Origin: Guillardia theta CCMP2712
Taxonomy: Eukaryota; Cryptophyceae; Pyrenomonadales; Geminigeraceae
Direction of reading: 5' to 3'
Length of the DNA: 38,485 bases
Assembly: GCF_000315625.1 (NCBI RefSeq)
Contig: NW_005434662.1
Span: forward strand, 603,064-641,548
Below, in pieces: positions 23,802-35,559 of this stretch. Each line of letters opens with the position of its first letter. Within the stretch, counting starts at the first letter, position 1. Position numbers and translations under genes: made by a program. The notes beneath the pieces were generated by a model. It was not told the origin of the DNA. It saw only the letters and a program-made list of their open reading frames with translations, and searched no databases.

Positions 23802-25092
23802 CCCACCAAGTGAGAAGAGGTCTTGATCTAGGCTATTCGATCCGGCCGGGGCAGCAGGCTTGTTTCCTCCTGCCGAAGCCGATGCCGGATGGAGATTGGA
23901 AGACGAGGAGGTGCTGGAAGTCAAGTCTGCCTGTGCGAAGGGATCGTAGTTGGGGTCTGAGAAGATTGCGGCGCTCGCAACTGCAGCGTCCACCGGGGGA
24001 GGGACGGGAGGCGGGGGGGGACGAGACGGGGCGACGATTCGATGGACAGCAGTGGGAGCCATCGCGCTGTGTTCATTGTGCGACTCGACAACCTTCTGAG
24101 GCGGGGGAGGTTGTGGAGGCGGCGAGCTGAAGCCGAAGGGGTCATCAGACACTGACGCGGAGGCAACATTGAAAGCAGCTGTGCTCGTCGACGCACCTCC
24201 GGACTGGATAGCATGGGACGATGGAGGCTCATCCAGAGAGAAGAGATCCTGCTGGGCAGGTGGCGGGGCCTTCCGGACAGCGCTAGAGGAGCCGAAGGGA
24301 TCGGCAGGCTGTGCATGGTCCATGGAAGAGGTCGCAGGCGCGGTCTGGTTGAAGGGATCCCATGACGAAGACTGAAGGGACCCGGCGAGCTGCTCCTTGG
24401 GCTCCGGGGCGGCAGCTGAGGAGGCGAAAGGGTCCCATGAGCCTCCACTGAACGCTGAAGGCTGAGGCTGGGCCGCTGGCACTGCACTGGAGCTAGACAA
24501 AAGGTCGACTGTGGGGGCCTTGCTCACCTCTTGGGTTGGCTGGTTGCTGGCAGGAGGAGCCGCTGCCGTGGCCGAGGAGCTGTCGGCGACGTGGTTCTGA
24601 GCGGCTGGTCTGCTGTGGTCGGAGGGGGTGAGGAACCAGCGCTTGTCGTAGTACTTCATCTCGATGAACCTCTTCACTCCTTCCCTGTCGCTCTCGTCCG
24701 GCTTGGGGAACAGCGATGGGTTCCAGTCCCCGAGGTAGACGGAAGCATCCTTCTCATTGCCTCCCTTCGACTCGACGAACTTCACCTGCCAGGAGCAGCC
24801 CAGGGTCAACGGCATGCGGGCAACAAGGGATAGATGTCAACCTCCTCCAGCGTCCAGTTCGACATGGTGATGCCCTTGCACTTGTGCTGGAACTCCCTGT
24901 GGATCCCAGCGCAGTTGGTACAGACGAAAGTCCCGTAGTCCATGCAGATGGAGGTCATGCTCTGCGGTGCACCGTCACACGAGATCCGACATCGCGCAGA
25001 CGGACCTTGGCATTGCAGTCCGCACATTCCCTGCTCGTAGACTTCTTGTACTTGTTCAACCTGTCCCGCAGCTTGTCTTGAGAGTGGCTCAT
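22254..25092 (-). CDS. ArfGAP with DPF/QDLFSL-rich tail (AGFG/AGD14-like)
   Basis: An Arf GTPase-activating protein, which ends Arf signalling during vesicle formation. Exons in coding order: 25092-25006, 24961-24842, 24785-23566, 23513-23002, 22849-22724, 22427-22254, about 745 aa. The zinc finger is CADC-x16-CTNC followed by AGIHR, whose Arg is the catalytic finger; the domain continues NWTLEEVKFVESKGG and ends KYYDKRWFLTP. The IHREFQHKCK stretch resembles plant AGD14 and animal AGFG more than other subfamilies. The long tail has WDPF, DPFG, DPFAQ and repeated QDLFSLGG motifs, which fit binding to clathrin adaptors. It then has Ala/Gly repeats, QQQ runs and a Met/Gln-rich stretch, and ends with KPDLFSGFGDLKNFRKK. 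In the exon 24785-23566 the frame breaks near 23658-23678 in a C/G-run region; one base too many would explain it. The rest is consistent. Confidence 0.85.
22629..22708. repeat. CAG/CTG trinucleotide repeat, about 27 copies
   Basis: A pure CAG tract on the plus strand, CTG on the coding strand of the ArfGAP gene, lies in its last intron (22723-22428). It has the same coding-strand polarity (CTG) as the long repeat at 3204-3349. Confidence 0.92.
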
Positions 25093-25370
25093 GTTCCTTC
25101 CAACTGCCCCGACCAAGTCAGTGGGATGTCTGCGGCCACAGCAGACGCTGACCGCGAGGAGCGAAAGGCTGAGCAAGTGAAACTCACGACTGAACTATGA
25201 GATGCTGGGCAATCTGACACAAGACATCAGTCATTGAGAGGTAGAATTTGATTGCATAACTGAAGCATCATATCATTGCCCTCACCCTGCCCCTCCCTCC
25301 CTCCCCTTCCTCGCCATCTACATAGGTACCTCTCCACATTCGTCCCGCCATTTCTCTCTATCTAATACCC

Positions 25371-25746
25371 ATGGCGTACAGCTCATCTCCACTGGTAAGT
25401 GTACGACATTTGTTTGAGAAATCGTGATACCAAGTCATATGCATGTAATTCTCACTCCTTGAGATTGCAAGGGTTTGCCTTCCTCTTCACAAGATCCACT
25501 CTCAGATCTCCGTTCATTTCTCAACACATCTTTCCTACGATCTGTTCTTCCCTCAACACCCGAATCTCCTGCTGCTATGATTTCTCGCAGGATTTCAAAC
25601 GCAACTCTTCTGACCAATAGCGCCTCCTTTTGCATTCTCTGTCTCTACCAAATGTATTTCTGAGATTCAAAGTTGGCAGTAGCCTTGTACCCAGCCGTTT
25701 AACGCTACGGAAGCTGGAGGAGAGGGAGGATTCCAGGATAGACTGA
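25371..25746 (+). CDS. Tentative small gene, 85 aa, three exons
   Basis: Exons 25371-25394, 25472-25653 and 25695-25746 join in phase to an 85-aa protein. It begins MAYSSSPLGLPSSSQDPLSD, has a Ser/Thr-rich basic middle (ISRRISNATLLTNSASF) resembling an organelle presequence, and ends RLTLRKLEEREDSRID. I do not recognise it. The third exon can also be read in another frame (PFNATEAGGEGGFQDRLN, then ERIRELDIR in a next exon), so the gene could extend to about 26270. There the stretches FPAVFGDFVTPEKLSSG and CNAAGYRNLHRKPSHFLAF also look protein-like. The start is divergent from the ArfGAP gene, 278 bp away. The gene boundary is uncertain. Confidence 0.35.
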
Positions 25747-26199
25747 ATGTAAGATGCGAGGGACCGTCCCTCTCTTTCATCGACAGCGGTAGGAAAGGAT
25801 CCGCGAGCTTGACATCCGAAGGTAAGGATTCTCTGCTAGGAGTCTGTATCCCATGCCCATTCTCCAGCTCTCCATGTGAATCTTGAGTGACTATGTCTCA
25901 AGAAACCCATTCATCTGACTGTGCTGCTCACTGGCTCTTTTGAAGGTGCAGAATCGTCCTTTCCCTGCTGTATTCGGAGATTTCGTGACACCGGAGAAGC
26001 TGTCCTCGGGGAACACAAGTTGATCGAGTGCTTATGAAGCAAGGCAACCTCCAGGAACTTGCTTGCAGACCATGGTCTTCTTCTTCTTGCTCTGCTCCGC
26101 ATCTTTTCGCTAATCTCACCATGCAACGCGGCTGGTTACAGGAACCTCCACCGCAAGCCCTCTCATTTCCTCGCTTTCCCCTCCAAACTGGAGGAAGGC

Positions 26200-26965
26200 T
26201 GTGCGGATGATCGGGTGATGAGGGTGGGAAAGGTGGGGGTAGGTATCCCAGGAGTCATAGGGGTGGGGTAGGCACAATAAGCGCTTGGTGGGTGGGGTGA
26301 AGATGAGTAAAGTAGGACTGTGGGTGGGGTGGTGTACCTTCAAAACGAAACAAATCATACAGGAATTGAGGGGTGGGGTGTATGACTAACATGACCATGA
26401 CCGGTAGGGTAAATGATGGAAACTCCTTGTAGGGGTGCACAGACAGGGTGGGTGTTTCTTAAGTGATCCATAGACGGGGGGTGGTTCTGGGAGGAACGAG
26501 GGTCCCCTTCTAGAACCTTGGGTGGTTCTGTACAGCAGGGGTATTGTCAAATTTGTGAGGGTAGGGGTATTCTATGGGAGGGTACTTCCCTATGAGGACG
26601 ATGCCACAATACAAGATAAATGTAGGGTGGGTCTTCTAAGACTAGGGTAGGGGTCAATATGGACAGGGTAGTCTGGGGGTCTACGCCTTCTCTTGAAGTC
26701 ATTTGGAAGGGGGTACAAACTGAGGATAAAGAGGGGGTGATCTGGGACTATGGGAGGACTTGACAGTACCGGATGTTTTCCCTGTGTTCACGGGGGTAAG
26801 GGTAGAGGGTAGTGACCAGGGGAGTGAGGGTGACTGGTTGATGACAGGGTGGGGTAGGTGGTACAAGGGGTAGTATGATCTATCCCCACTTGGTCATGAA
26901 AATGGCTGCTACCGGACGGGTCATGCAGTGTGAGGGTGGGGTACTTGAAGATAAGAAAGGGGTAG
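26200..26965. other. G-rich (plus strand) spacer with GGGGTAGGG/GGGTGGGG motifs
   Basis: No gene is supported. The plus strand carries many GGGGTGGGG, GGGTAGGGG and GGGGGT words over about 750 bp, without a fixed repeat length. The same motifs appear on the opposite strand in the spacers at 6990-7175 and 34080-35530. It lies immediately upstream of the alkaline phosphatase gene. Confidence 0.5.
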
Positions 26966-27000
26966 AGCGAATAAGCACCACAGGTCTACAGGATCGGGCC

Positions 27001-29425
27001 ATGGCGGAGGAGGGGGTGGCGATGAGGAAAGCGTTTGAGGAGGAGAACATGTGAGAACATTTCTGACTTCCTGCTCACAACAAACTTCATGCTGCCTCAT
27101 GCTGACGACACTCCTCCTGCTCGCCCCGCCTGCCCCTTCCCCCACCCTCCTCCGTGTTCAACTCCTTGTCGACTCTGATTCCTCGTCCTTCCATTATCGG
27201 CCAAGTCACACGATGCTCGTACTGTCGATCCTAGCTGTGCCATGAGACTGTGCGATCAGTGTGATGACTAGGATGACAGGGGGGGAGGAAGTGTACCCCG
27301 TGCCCGTCTTTCCTCGACCTCCAATCTGCTCAATCTTTACCAGCGCAAGGAAATCCGATGGGCCGTCATGGGATTGGTGGCTGTTGTTGTCCTGGTGATC
27401 TTCTTCAGCGCCGTTGGCAAGGAGGACAAGTCGAAGATGAAGCCTGTCATGTGCGCGGGAGGGAACGGGACGCTGCGGAGGATCTCGAGGGAGGCCTACG
27501 ACTACTGGTCGAGAGGTGAGAACATTGCTATGGCAGGGGCCTGTGACGAGCACGCGCTGACGTCGGCGGGCAGTCAACCCCAAGGCTGAGAGGAGCCTTG
27601 TGATCATGCTTGGAGATGGATACGGGCCCGACGTCCACTCGATGAGCAGGTAGATCGGCAGCAGGAGCTGGGGAGGTAGAGAGAGTTATGTGGGAGGCAG
27701 GTCGGTGATGAGGAAGATGCTGGGCAACGAGAGCTACAGGCTGCCTCTTGACGACTTCCTCGTCGGCACCTCCATCACCTCCGCCCTCGGCAACGTCATC
27801 ACCGACTCGGCGGCAGGGGCGACGGCGTACGCCAACGGCGTGAAGACGGTGAACGGAGCCATCGGGGTAGAACCAGCGGTGAGGAGGAGGCGGCGGTAGT
27901 GGAGGAGCTCTGAGGATGGCGACTTGGCAGGATCTGTCTGAGCATGGCGTTCGCAAGTGCGCTGACTCTCTGGGAGGGACGAAGAAGACTCCAGACTGTC
28001 CGGTGGTGAGCCCCAGGGTTCCACAGAAGAGCGAAGGAAGGGGTAGAGAAAGAAGAGGAGGCGATGGGGAGGGGAGGAGTGCAGGATACAGGGAGGGGAG
28101 GATGAGGCTGGAGGAGGTGATGTGTGCCCCTAGGCCGATCAGACGTCATGCTGCCCACTGAAGAGGATCGCCAACGCCTTCGAGGGATGCAGGTAGATGG
28201 AGGCAAGAGGCTGCCGGCCCGTACTGATGCTACGCTACAGGGCAAAGGGCATGGCCACCGGCCTTGTTGTGACGACCCTCCTACCTCATGCTACCCCTGC
28301 TGCCTGGTTCTACCCCTGCATGCCTNNNNNNNNNNNNNNNNNNNNNNNNNNNNNNNNNNNNNNNNNNNNNNNNNNNNNNNNNNNNNNNNNNNNNNNNNNN
28401 NNNNNNNNNNNNNNNNNNNNNNNNNCGGCGTCACCCCCTCCGGGCGGCCTGTCGATTGGCTTCCAGAAGCAAGAAAAGCATGGTCTCTCTTTCACTGCGC
28501 CTTGTTTCTTTAGAAGATCCTCCTCTCCTCGCCTCGCCTCTCCTCTCCTCTCCTCGCCTCGCCTCTCCTCTCCTCTCCTCTCCTCGCCTCGCCTCGCCTC
28601 GCCTCGCCTCGCCTCGCCTCGCCTCGCCTCTCCTCGCCTCCCCTCCCCTCCCCTTCCCAGCCCTCCTCCGCTTCCTTCTGTCTTGTTCTTCCCTCACTCT
28701 GCGTCTACCAGGTGTTGTTCGCTCAGGCAGCTCGACAGAACAAGGTCGTCTTTCAGAGTTTCCTTCTCAACTCCGTCAAGGTTATCTCCTGCCTCTTCAT
28801 ACCAAATTTCATTCATCCTCTTGCTCTTGCTCCTGCTCCTTCATTCGTTCCCCCTGTTCCCCTTCCCTCTCCTCTTCCCCTCCCTTCCCTCTCTTGTCTC
28901 GCGTGTTATCGTCTCAAGGGTTTGCTGACATGAACTTGTTTTTGTCTCTTTCATTCTCTCTCCTGCCTCCCTTGCGTCTATTCTCTACCCTACCTACACC
29001 TGCCCTTCAACCCCTCCTCCTCCTCCTCCTCCTCCTACTCCTACTCCTCCTCCTACTCCTACTCCTCCTCCTCCTCCTCCTCCCCGTGCTTTCCTCCTCT
29101 TCTCTTCCAGGCATCAGAGGGCAGACTGAGATGCGTACGGGCCGGGCAGATGGCCACGAGGGTGCTAGCAGAGGAGCCGGGGGGTCGAGGGGCTCGTTTG
29201 CCAGTGGAGGAGGAGAAAGTTTTCATAACAGGGATGAAGTCAGGAGGAGAGGAGGAGGAGAAGAACCCTCTGCTGCAGCTCCATGGACGGTGAGCAGGCA
29301 GGGAGCGAGGGTGGGAGGGAGGAAGCGGGAGCAAGGTGTGATTGTGGAGCAGGAAGAGGCCAAATCACGTTCCTCCTCTGAAACTGGGGACAGTGTTGTC
29401 AAGAGGTGAGAAGAAGAGGATGAGA

Positions 29426-29496
<71 letters not shown>

Positions 29497-31741
29497 ATAG
29501 CTTAGCTTCTTATGTGTCTGTGCCACTTGCAGGTATGAAGTCGATCGGGTTCGAGTGCATGGATCAAGTCGCCAGCCATCCCTTGCGTACTCCTCCTCCT
29601 CCCTCCCTCCCTTCTCTTGACGCACGCGCGCAGGGAGATGACGGAGGCTGCGCTGACGAGACTCAAGGCAACGGGCAAGAAGTTCTGCCTCATGGTCGAT
29701 GCCCTTAGCAAACCTTTGTTTCCTCCTCCTCCTCCTTCTCGTCAAAGTTTTCCATCCTCCTGATGTACACATACGCACACACCCTCCTTCCTTCGTGAGC
29801 AGCAGCCGCGACCTGAAGTTTGAGGTTCAGGTCGAGGGATCGCGTATCGATCACGCGCTGCACGGCAACGACGCGGCTGGAGGTCTCGAGCCACGTCGGC
29901 AGACTCCAGCTGACCCTTTTTCTTCTTCCAGCTGCCTTTGACACTTTTGCCTACAACGACGCCTTCGAGGTTCGCCCGTTCCCTGGGTTATTTTCCCAGC
30001 TCATGCCGCTCAGGCTGTGAACCGTTTCATCGAGGCAGAACGCACCAGCGGGCACGAGATCGAGGTAACCCCTCCCTCCCCTTCCAGTCGCCCGCACACT
30101 CCCTCACCTCCTCCCTCCTCAACGTCTCCTCCGCTTCTTCCTCCCTCGCTCGCGCCCCCTCCCTCCTCCTTCCTTCCTTTCCCCTCCTCCTGTCTCCTGC
30201 CTCCTTTCCCTCCTTCCTCCCTTTTCTCTCCTCTTCCTCTTCGCATGTTCATGTCTCTGCAGGTCATTTCTGTCGCCGATCACAGCTGCGGCGGCATCAC
30301 CACGGGCATGCAGACGAACTGGCAGCCGAAGTTTTCGCAGGTAGGGAGGGGCGGGAAAGAGGAAGGAAAGGGAATGAAGGAGAAAAGGAGGAGGAGGAGG
30401 AAGAGGAGGAGGAGCTGATTGGTTCAGCCCATCTGCCTGCCAGGAGGCTCCTGCCAAGTTCAGATCGGGACGTCAGCATATGGCACCACCGATGGATGGA
30501 CGCCGGAGGTGACAATCAGCATCTCCTTTCCCCCCACTCCCTCCCCCCTCCCCTCCCCGTCTCCTCCTCTTACCCCTCCGCATGCCGCTGTCTCCATGTA
30601 CGACGCCCCACCGTTCTCATCCTCCTACTACTGCCACTTCTCATGCCGCCAGCACTACCATCATCGTTGTCTCTCCTCCTCCTCCTTCTACGTTGATACC
30701 TGTTCATCACCAAGCACCTGCTTCCCTCCCACTCCCCTCTCCTCATCGCCTCCTCGCAGGTCCTTGCTCGTGCTCGCATCTCCCTCCCGCAGCTCTCGGC
30801 GCAGGTGTGCAGGAGGCTGCAGCGAGTTTGAGGGTGCCATGACGGGAGAGGCGGCAGGTCTGCTGCAACCAAACCCTCAGGAAGTCTTTCCCCTCCGTCC
30901 TAGCAAGAATCCAGGACGGTGAGTCGCTTCTGCCCTACACGCCTCCTGCTCATCTTCATCCTCCTCCAGAGCTGGGCATCTCCCCCAGCTCAGAGGACCA
31001 GGCGAACTTCCAGCAAGCGGTGAGCACACCCCCAGCTGCAGCCCCTCCTCCTCAACTTCCCCTGCTGCAGATTTCCCAGCTCGCCCACAACTACACGTGC
31101 ATGGATGACGTGTACACTGTCGTGCCAGGCGAGTTGACCCTTCCCCTTTCCCCGCAATACCCCCTCTCTCAACCCTCCTTTTCTAGCTGGACGCGAGCTG
31201 AAGTAGAGCAGGAATGCAACTAGGATCGGCCTGTACGTCGCTCATGCAGCGATACTTGTCGCTGATGGTGCAGAAGGTGCGGCAGCAACTTCTCCCTCCG
31301 AATCTTCTCGCCTTCTCACCCTTCTCACCCTCCTCTTTCTCCTCATCCTCCTCCGCAGGCATCCCGAGTTGCCTTCACAACAGCGTCGCACACCTCGGTG
31401 GACATCAACGTCTACGCGTCTTGGGACATCCAAGATCGCTTCCGAGGGTCCAACGAGAACGACGAAATAGGAAGGAGGATAATCCGGGAGGTCCGTCGAT
31501 GTGCTCCTCCCCCCCCCTTTCCTCCTCCTCCTCCTCCTCCTCCTCCTCCTCCTCCTCCTCCTCCTCCTCCTCCTCCTCCTCCTCCTCCTCCTCCTCTCCT
31601 TTCTCCCCTCTCCCCGCCCCCTCCTCCCCTTCCCCCTCCTCCTCATCTCTGACTATCCTGCAGGTGCTGGAGCTGGACTCTAGTGTGATGGATCCCATCT
31701 CACAGGCACTCGAGGAGTGTCAAGTCCCCGTCGTGCCCTAG
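27001..31741 (+). CDS. Membrane-anchored alkaline phosphatase, interrupted by assembly gap
   Basis: A metal-dependent phosphomonoesterase of the alkaline phosphatase superfamily. Well-supported exons: 27344-27515, 27574-27649, 27701-27878, 28134-28192, 28241 to the gap, 29111-29289, 29533-29586, 29634-29694, 29831-29882, 29932-29969, 30014-30064, 30263-30340, 30428-30508, 30760-30804, 30858-30918, 30970-31019, 31071-31128, 31224-31276, 31359-31490, 31664-31741. Exons 27001-27050, 27206-27236 and 28712-28780 are tentative. An N-terminal hydrophobic helix (MGLVAVVVLVIFF) suggests a type II membrane or secreted form. Active-site stretches are LVIMLGDGYG (metal Asp), ITDSAAGATAYANG (catalytic Ser), ATGLVVTT, YEVDRVR, VEGSRIDHALHGNDAA, VADHSCGG and ASHTSVDINVYA (metal His). 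The exon ending 31128 seems to use a GC donor (CAG|GCGAGT). Family assignment is firm; total length is unknown because of the gap. Confidence 0.85.
28326..28425. other. Assembly gap (100 N)
   Basis: Exactly 100 N bases mark a scaffold gap of probably arbitrary length inside the alkaline phosphatase gene. At least one exon, covering the part of the enzyme after ATPAAW, is probably lost here. Proteins read across the N run are meaningless. Confidence 0.98.
28515..28655. repeat. CGCCT/CTCCT pentanucleotide array
   Basis: A pyrimidine-rich array of CTCGC and CTCTC pentamers lies just right of the assembly gap, which may explain why the gap was not closed. Confidence 0.9.
29010..29085. repeat. 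CTC/CTA trinucleotide tract in intron
   Basis: An imperfect (CTC)n tract with CTA variants precedes the acceptor at 29110 in the alkaline phosphatase gene. Confidence 0.85.
29420..29494. repeat. GAGGAC hexanucleotide tract in intron
   Basis: About twelve GAGGAC units lie in the alkaline phosphatase intron between 29289 and 29533. Confidence 0.9.
31519..31596. repeat. CTC trinucleotide tract in intron
   Basis: About 26 CTC units lie in the last intron (31491-31663) of the alkaline phosphatase gene. Confidence 0.92.
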
Positions 31742-31827
31742 GCGGGTTGCGTGCAGTCTTCATCTTCACTTGAGTGTTCATTTCATTCAAGATGACGTGT
31801 GCATGGTGTGCTATAGAACATGGCGGC

Positions 31828-33897
31828 CTAAAACGGCCTCAGCTTCGTTGCCTTCGGTTTGAATGTAAACTTGGAGATCGGGGGGACTGTCTCCTGCTTC
31901 ACCTCCTCCTCCCCGCCTGTGCCAATGACACTGAGAGGTTCCTTAGAAGGGAGGACGGGAGCTTGCCGCACTGGGGGCAGGGACAACGGAGGGGCATCTG
32001 TGCTCCTCGACTCCTCAGCCTCCTCCCGTGTGGCTGCCTCGCTGGCTGCCGCCTCCTCCTGAACCTGAGAGACTGTTGAATGCGATCCCACCGCTCCGAA
32101 CCCCATCTCAGAGACAGGTTGCGGCTCCACTGCCTGTCTCACGTTGCTCCTCTCGGAGACAGACACGTTGACCTCAGCTTTCTTCCTGCTCCTCCTCTTC
32201 TTGATCTCCGACGCCTCCTGCGCCAGCTGCTCCAGCTCGATCGCCTCTCCTTCCTGCGTCTTGCACGTCTCCTGCAGGTGGGCCTCGAGCTCGGGCTTGG
32301 GGAATTTGAAGTCTCCCTCCGATCTCTGCGTGCAGCTCTGCTCCTGCTCCTCCCTTGCCCCTCCCTTGCTTCCTTTCCTCAGAATTCTCATCACCCGAAC
32401 CCCCACAGAAACGAAACTTTCGTCATCCAGGACGCGCCAGAGACCGTTGCTGAGGTCGATCACCAGGGACTTCAAGTTCTCCTTCGACACAGCCTTGTCG
32501 AAGCTCAAGAGCGTCTCGAACAGATCACGAGCCTTCACGCCCTTGCTCCCCCCGTTCACCAGCTTTGTGTAGCTCCTCTCAAGGTATTCAGCGAGGCTCT
32601 GGTTCCCCTCCTCGGAGGAGGAGGTGCTGTTGATCTCGGGGAAATGCACCTCCTTCACAGATGAGTTGAAGTAGGAGTTCAGAGACATCTGCAGATGTTT
32701 GCTCGTCTGACTTGAGTCGGAACTTCCCATCCGCCTTTTGATCTTCTTCAGCTTCTGACTCTGATCCCTTCTGTGCTTCAACTGAACATCGCTGTTTGCA
32801 TGCTTGTTCCGTCGCACAGCCTTTTCAATCTCCTTATCAACCAGTTGGATTGTTTGCAAGGCTTTGCGGAATTGTTGCTTTTGCTGCTTCTTCCCCTCCT
32901 CTCGTTGCCTCAGAAATTTCTCCATGTGCTTCACCGCAACGTCCTGCTGAAAGGTGCGGTATGCTTCTCTGCTCTGAACTTCTTCCTGCATCAAGACCGA
33001 TGCAGACTCGGCCTCTTCTTTCTTGGTGGTGATGAGCTCGAGAAGCTCGCTCCTCTTCTTCACAGTCTTTTCTTTGATTTCCTGTACGTTCTTGCGGACC
33101 TTGACCACCTCAGCTTCCTTCTCCTGCACGTTCGTCACTATGATCAGACTGCAACGACACTTGCAGGGAAACTGAACTTTCTTCGCCTTGACCACCTTTA
33201 CTCTTCTCGATGTAACTTGCTATGTCCTCCTCCCTGGCCTTGATCGCTTGTTTGTGCAGCCTCGCCATCTCTCTGGCTCGCTCTCGATACTTCTCATTGA
33301 CCCTCCTCCAATCCTCCTCCTTCTTCTTCTCAACTTCCAGGGCTTGCTTTCTGGTCTCCAAGACTCGTATCTCAGCATCTCTCAACTGCAACTGAGTCAG
33401 CACAGTGCCATCATCAAGTGATCATAAGAACGGAACCTGTTGAAACCTTGCGTTCTGCCCAGCTCTGGTTGACTCCATAGTTTCATTCTCGATTGATGCT
33501 CTTTCAAAGATATCGAAGACCCCCTGCAGCACATCCTCCACCAATGATAGTGCCATCTGGTGGACTGCAACCTTGTAGATCTTCTTCTGCATGGATCCCT
33601 CCACCATCCATGTTGACTGAATCATCCGCAATTGCTCCATGACCACATGCCGTTTCTCTGTATCGTCCAACTTATGAAACTTCTCATCAACGACCAAGGG
33701 CTGATATGCTTTCTCTTGTTGCTTCTCCTCTGTGTCTGATTCAAACTCCTCATCATAGTCATATTGGTCTCGGTTCGACGATATTTGATGGAACGCAAGA
33801 CCCTCATGCATGTCATGCTGCGATCCTCTGTCGCTGTCCGACACGCTCTCAAAGTCGTCTTCGAATTCTTCCTCTTCTTCTTCCGCTTCCTCTTCAG

Positions 33898-33928
<31 letters not shown>

Positions 33929-34036
33929 CTCCTCTTCCTCCTCCTCTTCCTCTCCTCCCATCTTTCCCTCGTGCTCCATGCGCTCAGCCTCTGCCAGCAG
34001 CTGCTCCACCTCCTCCATCGTCCCCCCGGCTGCCAT
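31828..34036 (-). CDS. Acidic coiled-coil protein, 708 aa, unknown function
   Basis: Three exons in coding order: 34036-33437, 33391-33161, 33123-31828, with consistent phase (introns 45 and 37 nt). After a short start (MAAGGTMEEVEQLLAEAERM) there is a Glu run of about 18-20 residues, an Asp/Glu-rich part (FEDDFESVSDSD, YDYDEEFESDTEE), then a long region of high helical and coiled-coil character (VLETRKQALEVEKKKEEDWR, EKYRERAREMARLHKQAIKA). Later parts have a compact segment (KARDLFETLLSFDKAVS, SLVIDLSNGLWRVLDD) and a Pro-rich tail ending KFTFKPKATKLRPF. This composition is common in cytoskeletal, centrosomal or flagellar proteins, but no named family is recognised. The ATG at 34036 is preferred to one 29 codons upstream, because the sequence between looks like the G-rich spacer. 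It converges on the alkaline phosphatase gene, 86 bp apart. Confidence 0.75.
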
Positions 34037-34139
34037 ACCGGCAGCACCCACAATCCCCCACCCCACCTCCTTCTCCTGTGTGACTCGGAAATATGACCCT
34101 ACTTTGTAAATTGGAACCCCCATATTCCCTGTGACTATA

Positions 34140-35559
34140 CCCCTATTTTACCTTCGAAATGTAACCCCCGACTACAGACTACCCCTCACGTATTTATGAA
34201 CCCCCCGGCATTACAGTCCCAGAAGGTTCCCTTGGCAGTTGGAACCTGTGTGGCCCTCATCCCTCCCATGACCTCCAATACTGACTTCCGAATCTGACTC
34301 CAATGAAATCCGAGTCGGCCAGTGACTTCAATAAAGTCCTGCGGCAGGTCCGAGGCCGCTTCAGTCACTGAGTACTACCGTACGGAAGTGCCAGGACTTG
34401 AAGCGCGGCAGCACCGTGAGTGGGCCGGGGGGGTGCAGCCGGGGGGCACTGGCCTGACCAGTGACGCACTGCCGCCGCGCAACTTGAGGCGAACTTGTTA
34501 GGCGCCCGCAGCCTGTTTGAGGCCGCTTAGCCCGGCGGTAGCCTCCGGCCGCTCAGCTAGCCCCCCGGCCCGGCCCAGGCCCCCGGTACTACGGAGTACC
34601 GTGTGCTAGGCGACGCGGCGCCCCCCCCGCCGCCCCCCCCGGCGCCCCCCCGCCCGGTCTGAGTCACGGAGTCCCGGCCGGGCCCCGGAGGGTGCGGCGG
34701 CACGGTGGCTGCTTCTTTACTCAAAGTTAAGTTAAAAATCAGTACGAGGACAATCAGGAGAGTCGAGGACCTTCAAGCGGCAGCGGCTTCCGAAGACCGG
34801 TCGGACCGGATCATCGGATGTAGTTCCCGGAGTTGGCCGGTCACTGAGAGTTTTTACTTTTGCGACTCTTGTCGATACCTAAGGGCTTCCGAATCCCGCC
34901 ATTCTGCCCCTCGTCACCCTACCCCCTAAGAGATCTTTTATAAACCCCCTACCCCTTACAGAACATGTAAGGGGTAGCCCTTTTCCCACCTCCTTTACCC
35001 CCTTGAATGTCCGTACCCCCTTTCACGGAAGCTATGGAAGTCTCGTTTAACATGGTACAGAATCCCTGTGAAAACGTCAGTGGTACTTTAAGCTGAGAGT
35101 TTTGCATACTAAAGAATATTTAGTAATTTATTTGGTACAGATAAAACGTTTTATTCATAAATATACTATATTTTTAAGGATTATTAAAAATCTTTTAAAT
35201 TTCCCGCCCAGCCACTCCACTCCCAAGGACCCCATTCTTTCCCATTCAAAACTACCCCACCCATCAACCTGAACGCCACCCCCTTTTGTAAGCACCTACC
35301 ATCCAATTACGTTACACCCACCCTCTTTTAGGTGGCATGAGCAGGTGTAATACAATTACCCCCACCCACTATTTTTACTGAAATTACCCCACCCCTTTTC
35401 GCTCTCAGCAGTGACATCTTGCCGTCAGAGTCCCAAGCTCCTCATCCACTACCTCACCCAGGAAATTGTGCCATGACCCCTACCCTGGTTTTATGTACCC
35501 CACCCCCGTGTGGATGCCCTTCTTTAAGGCCCTCCAGCCCTCTCCATTCTACAGTCGCC
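34140..35559. other. Spacer: C-rich patches, GC-rich tract, dispersed repeat copy 2
   Basis: No gene is supported. CCCCTACCC/CCCACCC patches on the plus strand occur at 34080-34190 and 34905-35530. A very GC-rich tract lies at about 34380-34700. Between about 35100 and 35200 the sequence is AT-rich. The last bases before 35560 contain a pyrimidine run and TACAG, which may be a 5' UTR acceptor for the ribonucleotide reductase gene. Confidence 0.55.
34711..34758. repeat. Dispersed repeat, copy 2
   Basis: This is the second copy of the sequence at 10581-10622 (TTTACTCAAAGTTAAGTTAA, then AAA, CAGTAC, GAGGACAATCAGG), again to the right of a GC-rich tract. Here the tract has one base change (GCAG to TCAG) and lacks the TTGAAC insertion of copy 1. 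Confidence 0.75.

Noticed and set aside
25744-25746. In-frame TGA as a selenocysteine codon in the small gene at 25371
   Set aside because: No selenoprotein family similarity and no visible SECIS element; a normal stop or a different exon frame explains it.
28197-29409. Long plus-strand frames running across the N run
   Set aside because: They are kept open only by N bases and pyrimidine repeats; only the first part (the ATGLVVTT exon) is real coding sequence.
31242-31646. Minus-strand Arg-rich and Glu-rich frames
   Set aside because: They are the antisense of a CTC repeat in the last intron of the alkaline phosphatase gene.
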